Assembly: GCA_902825215.1 (NCBI GenBank)
Contig: LR782234.1
Coordinates: 6,155,001 to 6,219,000 of the forward strand
Direction of reading: 5' to 3'
DNA: 64,000 nucleotides
From: Pseudomonas fluorescens
Lineage (GTDB): Bacteria; Pseudomonadota; Gammaproteobacteria; Pseudomonadales; Pseudomonadaceae
A model generated the notes under the pieces. The model was not told where the DNA came from and made no database searches. It was given only the letters and a program-made list of their open reading frames with translations. A program made the translations under genes and the position numbers. Position 1 is the stretch's first letter, and each line of letters opens with the position of its first letter. Positions 1-5,997 of this stretch are shown one piece after another.

Positions 1-246
1 GTCAGCACCCTCACCGACCGCCACGAAGCCGGACGGGCGCAACCCTGGGCCGTCGCCGACGCACCTGCCGATTACATCGACGGCATGCTCAAGGCCATCG
101 TCGGTTTCGCCATTCCGATCGAGCGTCTCGAGGGCAAACGCAAGCTCAGCCAGAACCGCAGTGCCGAAGACATTGCCGGGGTGCGCGACGGCCTCGCCGC
201 CAGCCCCGACGTCAACGATCAAACCCTCGCCCGCCTGATGCGTTAA
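1..246 (+). CDS. PaiB-like FMN-binding regulator, C-terminal part
   Basis: Only the last 81 codons are present; the reading frame is open from base 1 to a TAA at 244-246. The translated tail contains HEAGRAQPWAVADAPADYI and RLEGKRKLSQNRS, which are hallmark stretches of the PaiB / FMN-binding negative transcriptional regulator family (split-barrel flavoprotein fold). The family is named for the Bacillus PaiB repressor; many members are adjacent to GNAT acetyltransferases, as here, where a GNAT gene starts 10 bases downstream. The assignment rests on these motifs; the N-terminal half is outside the window. Physiological targets in this organism cannot be told from the sequence. Confidence 0.85.
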   Translation, partial: VSTLTDRHEAGRAQPWAVADAPADYIDGMLKAIVGFAIPIERLEGKRKLSQNRSAEDIAGVRDGLAASPDVNDQTLARLMR

Positions 247-256
247 GGAAGTCACC

Positions 257-703
257 ATGAGTCAGATCGACATTCGCCCGGTCAGCGCCGCCGACCATGC
301 CGCGTGGCTGCCGCTGTGGCAGACCTACCTGCGGTTCTACAACACCGAACTGCCGGACACCGTGACGCAAAGCACCTGGCAGCGCTTTCTCGATCCGAAC
401 GAACCCACCCATGCCGCGTTGGCCTGGGCCGACGGCAATGCGGTAGGCATGGTGCATTACATCTATCACCGTTCGAACTGGAGCATCGAAAACTCCTGCT
501 ACCTGCAGGACTTGCTGGTAGTGCCCGAGACCCGCGGCAGCGGCGTTGGTCGCCTGCTGATCGAACACGTCTACGCCACCGCCAAGGCCGACGGCTGTGG
601 CAAAGTCCATTGGTTGACCCACGAAACCAACGCCACCGCGATCCAGCTCTACGAACGGATCGCCGAACGTCCGGGCTTCATCCAGTTTCGCAAAGCCCTT
701 TAG
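257..703 (+). CDS. GNAT family N-acetyltransferase
   Basis: 148 residues, ATG start preceded by AAGGAAG (245-251). It is a single GNAT domain: the acetyl-CoA pyrophosphate-binding loop is seen as RGSGVGRLL at about residues 95-103, preceded by the beta-4 strand LQDLLVVPE and followed by HWLTHETNATAIQLYER, the typical C-terminal helix. It transfers an acetyl group from acetyl-CoA to an unidentified amine. It lies 10 bases after the paiB-like gene and 11 bases before a second GNAT gene, so the three are probably one operon. In Bacillus the PaiA acetyltransferase of the paiAB operon acts on polyamines; a similar substrate here is only an inference from neighbourhood. Confidence 0.85.
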   Translation: MSQIDIRPVSAADHAAWLPLWQTYLRFYNTELPDTVTQSTWQRFLDPNEPTHAALAWADGNAVGMVHYIYHRSNWSIENSCYLQDLLVVPETRGSGVGRLLIEHVYATAKADGCGKVHWLTHETNATAIQLYERIAERPGFIQFRKAL

Positions 704-714
704 GAGATGAACCC

Positions 715-1386
715 ATGACCGCTTCACTCGCTGACTGGAAAGGCGTCCCCGCCCCCACCGCCACCTTGCTCGAAGGCCGTTTCATCCGCCTGGAAAAACT
801 GGACCCGGCGCGGCATGCCGATCAGCTTTACGCCGCCCTTGAAGGGCCCGGTGCCGACCCGAAACTCTGGGACTATTTGCCGTACGGTCCGTTCTCCGAG
901 CGCAGTGCATTCAATGACTGGCTGAATAATCACGCGGCCAACAGCGACCCGTATTTTTTCAGCGTTGTCGATCGGGCAACCGGTCAGGTGCAGGGCATTC
1001 TCAGCCTGATGTCGATTGTTCCGGCGCAGGGCCGTATCGAAATCGGTCACGTCACGTTCGGTGCGCCGATGCAGCGCTCGCCGAAAAGCACCGAGGCGGT
1101 TTTTCTGCTGGGCCAATACGCCTTTGAGCTTGGTTATCGTCGTCTCGAATGGAAATGCAACAACGGCAACGCCCGCTCCAAATACGCGGCCGAGCGTTTG
1201 GGGTTCAGCTTCGAAGGGGTGTTCCGCCAGCACATGGTGGTCAAAGGCCAGAACCGCGATACCGCCTGGTATTCGATTCTGGATTCGGAGTGGCCGGCGA
1301 TCGGCGCAGGTTTTGAACGCTGGTTGAGCGATGACAATCAGACGCCGACCGGTCAGGTCAAAGGTCTGGCCGAGTGCCGAACCTAG
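715..1386 (+). CDS. GNAT family acetyltransferase, RimJ/RimL type
   Basis: 223 residues. The ATG at 715 follows TAGGAGATGAACCC, a strong ribosome site that overlaps the stop of the preceding gene. Features of the RimJ/RimL-type GNAT subgroup are visible: an N-terminal LEGRFIRLEKLDPARHADQL, the central FGAPMQRSPKSTEAVFLL and the C-terminal WKCNNGNARSKYAAERLGF (about residues 143-161). Such enzymes acetylate N-terminal or small-molecule amino groups, but the exact substrate is not predictable. It is probably the last gene of the paiB-GNAT-GNAT operon, because a REP palindrome follows directly. Confidence 0.85.
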   Translation: MTASLADWKGVPAPTATLLEGRFIRLEKLDPARHADQLYAALEGPGADPKLWDYLPYGPFSERSAFNDWLNNHAANSDPYFFSVVDRATGQVQGILSLMSIVPAQGRIEIGHVTFGAPMQRSPKSTEAVFLLGQYAFELGYRRLEWKCNNGNARSKYAAERLGFSFEGVFRQHMVVKGQNRDTAWYSILDSEWPAIGAGFERWLSDDNQTPTGQVKGLAECRT

Positions 1387-1402
1387 TCTTCACAGGCGCC
1401 TC

Positions 1403-1429
1403 TGTGGGAGCGAGCAGGCTCGCTCCTAC
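1403..1429. repeat. REP palindrome
   Basis: A single copy of the Pseudomonas repetitive extragenic palindrome, with a stem GGAGCGAGC / GCTCGCTCC around an AG centre. It sits between two converging genes (stops at 1386 and 1447). The same core recurs at 16.8, 23.2 and 27.5 kb in this window, there as inverted pairs. Confidence 0.85.
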
Positions 1430-1446
1430 CATTGGCCGGGTATGGC

Positions 1447-2364
1447 TCAACGACGCAGTTGCTGCGCCAGTACCGCAATGTGTTCCGGGCCGATGCCACA
1501 GCAACCGCCCAAATGGCTGGCGCCGCGCTGTCGCCAATCCTTCGCCCACTGCAGATAACCCGGCGGGTCGAGGTCTTCACGCAACGGATCGAGGCCGTCG
1601 TTGGCCGTCGCTTCCTTGGGCTGTGGCGGAAACGCATTGGCGTAAGCGCCGATATGGATGCTCACACCGAGACGCTCGAAGGTCGCGCGCGCCGCATCAA
1701 TCGCTGCGCCGATGACTTCCGGCTGGCTGCAATTGAACAGCAGCGTCTCCACGCCTAGCTCAGCCGCCACCGCCGCTGCTTCAGCAACCGGCTCACCGGA
1801 ACGCAGGCGCGGCACCTCGTCAGTGTCTTCGTCTTTCAAAGTGAATGACAGCCAGAACGCTTTGCCGTCCTTCGGCAATCCGGCGTGAATGGCCCGCGCC
1901 TCGACGGTCGAACTCTGGGTTTCCGCCAGCCACAGATCCACATGCGGCGCCAGGCCCTGAACCAATGGCGTCAGCAATTCGCTGACGCGCGAGGCCTCGA
2001 ACAGATCCGGGCGATAGGAGCCAAACAGCGGTGGCAATGAACCCGCCACGCGCACGGATTGGCCCGAGGCGTGTACCGCGCGTTGCGCCAGCTCGCCGGC
2101 CAATGCCGCCAGCGCCTGGCCTTCAGCGGCGAAGCGTGCTTCGCCGATATGGAACGGCACCACGGCGTAACTGTTGGTGGTGATCACGTTGGCGCCGCTC
2201 GCGATATACGCCGCATGCACCGCTTCGACCGCTTGCGGTGCTTCGCTCAACGCCAGCGCCGACCACTCAGGCTGACGAAATGGCGCCCCGGCGCGCTGCA
2301 GCTCACGGCCCATGCCGCCATCGAGAATTACTGTGCTTGCTGCGCCCATATGCTTTTCACTCAT
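1447..2364 (-). CDS. mmuM: Homocysteine S-methyltransferase (MmuM type)
   Basis: About 305 residues from the ATG at 2364; the frame also allows GTG at 2385 and ATG at 2349, and none has a convincing Shine-Dalgarno site, so the start is uncertain by a few codons. The protein is a single zinc-dependent homocysteine methyltransferase barrel: N-terminal ILDGGMGRELQRAG, the Cys ligand in LLFNCSQPE and the C-terminal GGCCGIGPEH pair of zinc-binding cysteines. The family makes methionine from homocysteine using S-methylmethionine or S-adenosylmethionine. It is divergent from an ABC-type amino-acid importer whose start lies about 100 bases away. That arrangement suggests, but does not prove, that the importer supplies the methyl donor. 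Confidence 0.85.
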   Translation of the reverse strand: MSEKHMGAASTVILDGGMGRELQRAGAPFRQPEWSALALSEAPQAVEAVHAAYIASGANVITTNSYAVVPFHIGEARFAAEGQALAALAGELAQRAVHASGQSVRVAGSLPPLFGSYRPDLFEASRVSELLTPLVQGLAPHVDLWLAETQSSTVEARAIHAGLPKDGKAFWLSFTLKDEDTDEVPRLRSGEPVAEAAAVAAELGVETLLFNCSQPEVIGAAIDAARATFERLGVSIHIGAYANAFPPQPKEATANDGLDPLREDLDPPGYLQWAKDWRQRGASHLGGCCGIGPEHIAVLAQQLRR

Positions 2365-2463
2365 ATGCTTATGAAAAAAACTCACTACCAGAGTCTTTGT
2401 TATAACTATTTAATGCTCACCATTCGGTTAATGACAACCTCTTTTTTTGCTCAGGGATCGCCC

Positions 2464-3285
2464 GTGAAACTGCAACCATTACTGGCTCTGGGCCTGACCC
2501 TGCTCGCCGCTTCGACACAGGTTTTAGCCGGCGCCACCCTGGATCGCGTCGAACAGAAGAAAGAACTGGTCGGTGTGCTGATGGAAAGCTATCCACCGTT
2601 CTCGTTCCTCAATGAGCAGAATCAGCTCGACGGCTTTGACGTCGATGTCGCCAAAGCAGTGGCCGACAAACTGGGCGTCAAACTGCGCCTTGAGACGCCA
2701 TCCTGGGATGTCATTGCGGCCGGGCGCTGGAGCGGGCGTTACGACATCTGCATCTGCTCGATGACACCGAGCAAGGCCCGCGCCGAAGTCTTCGATTTCC
2801 CGGTCGAGTACTACGCCTCGCCGGCGGTGATCGTGGTCAACGCCAAGGATGATCGCATTCACGGCGCCAAGGACCTGAGCGGCAAGAAAGTCGGCCTGAC
2901 CAGCGCTTCCAGTTATGAAAGCTACCTGAACAAGAACCTGGTCATCGAAGGCGCCGAAGATACGCAACTGCAGTATCCGTTCGAGGATGTGCAGATCGCC
3001 CCCTACGACACTGATAACGTCGCGTTTCAGGACCTGGGACTTGGCGCCGGCGTGCGCCTTGATGCAATCCTCACCAACCTGGTCACTGCGCAGCCACGCC
3101 TGAATCAGGACAAACGCTTCAAACTGGCCGGCGCGGCGCTGTACTCCGAGCCGAATTCGGTGGCCATCGAAAAGGGCGACGCGCAGTGGGATGCGAAAGT
3201 CCGTGAAGTATTCGCACAGCTCAAGCAGGACGGCACCCTGAGCCAGTTGTCGCAAAAATGGATCGGCGCCGATATCAGTCAATGA
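2464..3285 (+). CDS. ABC transporter substrate-binding protein (amino-acid type)
   Basis: 273 residues from a GTG at 2464; CAGGGA eight bases upstream supports this rather than the ATG at 2431. The N-terminus KLQPLLALGLTLLAASTQVLAGA is a Sec signal peptide. The mature part is a type-II periplasmic binding fold of the polar amino-acid family (SBP_bac_3): YPPFSFLNEQNQLDGFDVDV near the N-terminus and the C-terminal LKQDGTLSQLSQKWIG. The ligand is probably an amino acid or derivative. The stop overlaps the start of the permease gene, so the two are translationally coupled. No ATPase gene follows. Confidence 0.9.
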   Translation: MKLQPLLALGLTLLAASTQVLAGATLDRVEQKKELVGVLMESYPPFSFLNEQNQLDGFDVDVAKAVADKLGVKLRLETPSWDVIAAGRWSGRYDICICSMTPSKARAEVFDFPVEYYASPAVIVVNAKDDRIHGAKDLSGKKVGLTSASSYESYLNKNLVIEGAEDTQLQYPFEDVQIAPYDTDNVAFQDLGLGAGVRLDAILTNLVTAQPRLNQDKRFKLAGAALYSEPNSVAIEKGDAQWDAKVREVFAQLKQDGTLSQLSQKWIGADISQ

Positions 3286-4112
3286 CTTCTTTCCCGACAC
3301 CGCCACCGCAACCGGTGGCTGAATCACGCCTGCAGCGCCTGTTCGGTTTTCGCACACGGCTGTACCTGACCTGGGCCGCGCTGTTCTGCCTGTTCGGCGG
3401 ATTCTTTCTGAGCTTCGATCTGAAGTTCTCGATCATCCTCGACAAGCTGCCCAACCTGATCGGCCTGCACCTGGCGCCCAACGGCTTTCTGCAAGGCGCG
3501 GCGCTGACGGTGTTTCTGTGTTTGTGCTCGATTGTCGCCTCGTCGCTGCTGGGCTTCGTCACGGCACTGGCGCGTCTGTCGAGCAGCGCCGTGGCATTCG
3601 GTATCGCCAGTTTCTACACCTCGTTCTTTCGCGGTACACCGCTGCTGATCCAGATCCTGCTGATCTACCTCGGCCTGCCGCAACTGGGCCTCGTCCCCGG
3701 TGCAATCGTCGCGGGTATCATCGCCCTGTCGCTGAACTATGGCGCCTACCTCAGCGAGATCTTTCGCGCCGGCATCCTCGGCGTCGACCACGGCCAACGC
3801 GAAGCCTCGCTGGCACTGGGCATGCGTGAAGCGGTGATCTTCTGGCGCATCACCCTGCCCCAGGCCATGCGCACCATCATCCCGCCGACCACCAATCAGT
3901 TCATTTCGATGCTCAAGGACTCGTCGCTGATTTCGGTGATGGGCGTCTGGGAAGTGATGTTCCTCGCCCAATCGTACGGCCGCTCAAGCTATCGCTACAT
4001 CGAAATGCTCACCACCGCGGCGATCATCTACTGGCTGATGTCGATCGGGCTGGAATTGATCCAGGCGAAGATGGAGCGGCATTACGGCAAGGCGTACGTG
4101 CGGCGCAGTTGA
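3282..4112 (+). CDS. ABC transporter permease (amino-acid type)
   Basis: 276 residues, starting within the ATGA that ends the binding-protein gene. Five to six hydrophobic segments are visible. The cytoplasmic EAA loop that contacts the ATPase is seen as REASLALGMREAVIFWRITL, followed by PTTNQFISMLKDSSL, both typical of HisMQ/GlnP-type permeases. It forms the membrane channel of the importer whose binding protein is encoded just upstream. A complete importer also needs an ATPase; the next gene is an unrelated antitoxin on the opposite strand, so the ATPase must be encoded elsewhere or shared. Confidence 0.9.
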   Translation: MTSFPTPPPQPVAESRLQRLFGFRTRLYLTWAALFCLFGGFFLSFDLKFSIILDKLPNLIGLHLAPNGFLQGAALTVFLCLCSIVASSLLGFVTALARLSSSAVAFGIASFYTSFFRGTPLLIQILLIYLGLPQLGLVPGAIVAGIIALSLNYGAYLSEIFRAGILGVDHGQREASLALGMREAVIFWRITLPQAMRTIIPPTTNQFISMLKDSSLISVMGVWEVMFLAQSYGRSSYRYIEMLTTAAIIYWLMSIGLELIQAKMERHYGKAYVRRS

Positions 4113-4119
4113 AACAGCA

Positions 4120-4143
4120 AGCCCCAGTTCGGCGTGGGGGGCT
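4120..4143. terminator. Hairpin between convergent genes
   Basis: AGCCCC (4120-4125) pairs with GGGGCT around a 10-12 base loop, directly between the permease stop (4112) and the stop of the converging hipB-like gene (4143). There is no clear T-run on either side, so terminator function is plausible but not certain. Confidence 0.5.
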
Positions 4144-4421
4144 CAGCTGTTGTCCTGGCGAATCCGCACCACCCCCATCTTCATGCCAAACGGACGAAAC
4201 ACGGCATTCAACGATTTGAGTGTCTGATTGCCTTCGCCATGCTCGATATGCACCAGCGTCCGCACCGAGATCTTGCACATCCGCGCGAACTGGGTCTGAT
4301 GCAAACCGGTCACTTCCACCCGTAGTCGACGCACGGCTTCGCCGATGTCCAGCGTGCCTTGGGCCAGGGCTTGCTGGATGCTTTCGATGAGCGCCGTGCG
4401 CTCAGCCACAGACAGGCTCAT
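4143..4421 (-). CDS. HipB-like antitoxin, XRE-type HTH
   Basis: 92 residues from the ATG at 4421, which overlaps the stop of the hipA-like gene in an ATGA. Residues about 45-75 form a helix-turn-helix: LHQTQFARMCKISVRTLVHI followed by GEGNQTLKSLNAVFRPFG, as in XRE/HipB antitoxins. It would bind and neutralise the HipA-like kinase and repress the operon, possibly through the TGCATT repeats upstream of hipA. Odd point: in the classical hip operon the antitoxin gene comes first, whereas here it is the second gene. Confidence 0.8.
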   Translation of the reverse strand: MSLSVAERTALIESIQQALAQGTLDIGEAVRRLRVEVTGLHQTQFARMCKISVRTLVHIEHGEGNQTLKSLNAVFRPFGMKMGVVRIRQDNS

Positions 4422-5767
4422 TTCAATCCCCAATCATTCAAGCGTTGCTGCAGATTTTTCAGGTGGACGCCTGGATGGTTCATTGTTCTGGCTGGCAGAC
4501 CGCTGTCAGCCAGAATATCCGGCAGCGCCGACAGGCGTTGAGCCTCTTGGCGCAAGCGCTCAAACAGCATTGACTCGTCACTCACTGCCGACGGGTCGCC
4601 TGGCTCGGCAATATCCACCAGTGCGCGGCACACGCCTCGCCAATCGATGTCTCCCGCCCGCTCCAGCTCTCTTGGCCATTTGGTGGTACGGGTCACGCCT
4701 TCATCGTCCATGACCATCGGCGCCAGGTCATAAATCGGCGCCAGGCGAAAGGCGTTTGCCTCGCGAATGATTGCGGTATTGCGACCATGGTTATCCGAGT
4801 TACCGAGGATCTTGTTGATCAGGTCCCGACGCAAATAATCCACGACAAGGTCAGGGATCTGGCTGGCTTGCCCCGCCGTGCGCCAGAGCCCGGCAAGCAG
4901 GCGGATAACCTCCTGATGATTCATCGCACTGCCGGGTGTCGTCACCTGAGCCAGCGAGTAAATCGATTCGACAGCAAAACGGCTGACCTCGCCGTCCTCG
5001 ACACTACGGTCGAAGCGGTGCATCCACAAACTCGGTTTGTTCGCCTCCTCCAGTGCCAGACCTTTCTCCGCGATCGTGTCGATGCCCAGCGTCTGCAGCG
5101 CCTTGTAGTAATGGAATTCGCTACGCAGGATGTCCTGATCGGTCAGCCCACCTCGGTTGCGGGCAAACTTCACGAACCAATGCTGTGTGACGTCCTCATC
5201 ACTCAATACCGCGTCGGGGTACAACAGACCCGCGTGATTTTCGACCAGCAATAATTTCGGCGCTTCTCCACCTGCCCCGGTAGCACCACCGATTGCCGCG
5301 CCCAATTCGTAGGCATACTCAAGAAAACGCTGGTCACGGTGAATGACGTCTTCACGCTTGAAGCCGATAGGCTTGCGTTCATCCACGGCCGCAGCAGACT
5401 CCTTGATGCGCATGTTGCCGATGGGGGCCGGGGTGCTGCGCCCGAGCAGATACAGATCGGCGCTGATATCCGCCGGTTTTTCCTGCCCCAGACGTGCCAG
5501 CAGGAACCGCTTGGCTGCGCCTGCGGGGGCAATGTCGTGGACAAATGCCGGTGTCTCGGAGCGCCGACCGTTCCAGTCCAGCGGATACAGAGCACTCACC
5601 GCGCTGGAGAAAGGCGAGCCTATGGCGTCGATGTTTTCTGCGAGGTAGTCCGTCTCATAGCCGAAGCTGCAGCGACTCGCGAAGCCCTTTTCAGGATCAT
5701 CGAAGCTCAGAACCATCGCGTCGTGCCAGATACCGGCTGTGAAAATCTGTAATGTCAGGTTGTACAT
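4418..5767 (-). CDS. HipA-like serine/threonine kinase toxin
   Basis: 449 residues from the ATG at 5767, chosen because ACAGGCG lies just upstream; an in-frame ATG at 5785 lies inside the palindrome and has no ribosome site. The C-terminal kinase fold is recognisable from the phosphate-loop segment GAGGEAPKLLLVE, the ATP-anchoring WFVKFARN, the catalytic loop KILGNSDNHGRNTAII and the metal-binding APIYDLAPM. HipA kinases phosphorylate translation factors such as glutamyl-tRNA synthetase and slow growth. The kinase residues look intact. It is coupled by a 4-base overlap to the downstream hipB-like gene. The target in this organism is unknown. Confidence 0.82.
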   Translation of the reverse strand: MYNLTLQIFTAGIWHDAMVLSFDDPEKGFASRCSFGYETDYLAENIDAIGSPFSSAVSALYPLDWNGRRSETPAFVHDIAPAGAAKRFLLARLGQEKPADISADLYLLGRSTPAPIGNMRIKESAAAVDERKPIGFKREDVIHRDQRFLEYAYELGAAIGGATGAGGEAPKLLLVENHAGLLYPDAVLSDEDVTQHWFVKFARNRGGLTDQDILRSEFHYYKALQTLGIDTIAEKGLALEEANKPSLWMHRFDRSVEDGEVSRFAVESIYSLAQVTTPGSAMNHQEVIRLLAGLWRTAGQASQIPDLVVDYLRRDLINKILGNSDNHGRNTAIIREANAFRLAPIYDLAPMVMDDEGVTRTTKWPRELERAGDIDWRGVCRALVDIAEPGDPSAVSDESMLFERLRQEAQRLSALPDILADSGLPARTMNHPGVHLKNLQQRLNDWGLK

Positions 5768-5780
5768 GGTTTCGCCTGTC

Positions 5781-5924
5781 TGCATTTAAATGCATTTACT
5801 TCAGCGTTTTTTTGGCTGTGAACGCAATATAGTGCATTTCAGAAGCAATTGGGGACGCAGAAACTGCAACAAAATGCAGATCATGACGTCGCCAGCTTAG
5901 ACGGCGCGCAAAATAATGCAGATC
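5781..5924. promoter_or_regulatory. TGCATT repeat cluster, candidate HipB operators
   Basis: Upstream of hipA the motif TGCATTT/AAATGCA recurs: a perfect palindrome TGCATTTAAATGCA at 5781-5794 overlapping AAATGCATTT at 5788-5797, TGCATTT at 5833-5839, AAATGCA at 5872-5878, and a direct repeat ATGCAGATC at 5874-5882 and 5916-5924. Repeated inverted motifs in front of a toxin-antitoxin operon are usual for autoregulation by the antitoxin. A -10-like TATATT on the minus strand (5831-5826) touches the 5833 copy. Binding by the HipB-like protein is an inference. Confidence 0.55.
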
Positions 5925-5962
5925 GCCTCCGACATCATTCTGTAAAAACCCCTCGCTATACA

Positions 5963-5993
5963 GGACGGCCCGTCCATAAGAAAAAGGCCGTCC
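5963..5993 (+). promoter_or_regulatory. Alternative hairpins before the first autotransporter
   Basis: GGACGGCC (5963-5970) is perfectly complementary to GGCCGTCC (5986-5993) across a 15-base A-rich loop. The second arm includes part of the likely ribosome site AAGG (5984-5987). The first arm can alternatively fold locally as GGACG/CGTCC (5963-5967 with 5971-5975), freeing the ribosome site. The loop contains AAGAAAAA, compatible with the Hfq/Crc AANAANAA motif. Whether both arms are transcribed is unknown, since TATACA at 5957-5962 could itself be a -10 box. Confidence 0.4.
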
Positions 5994-5997
5994 CTTC

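Noticed and set aside
2398..2412. TGTTATAACTATTTA as a further Zur-like site
   Set aside because: It has the GTTATAAC octamer of the 32315 site, but the second half does not match the Zur core. It is more likely part of the divergent promoter.
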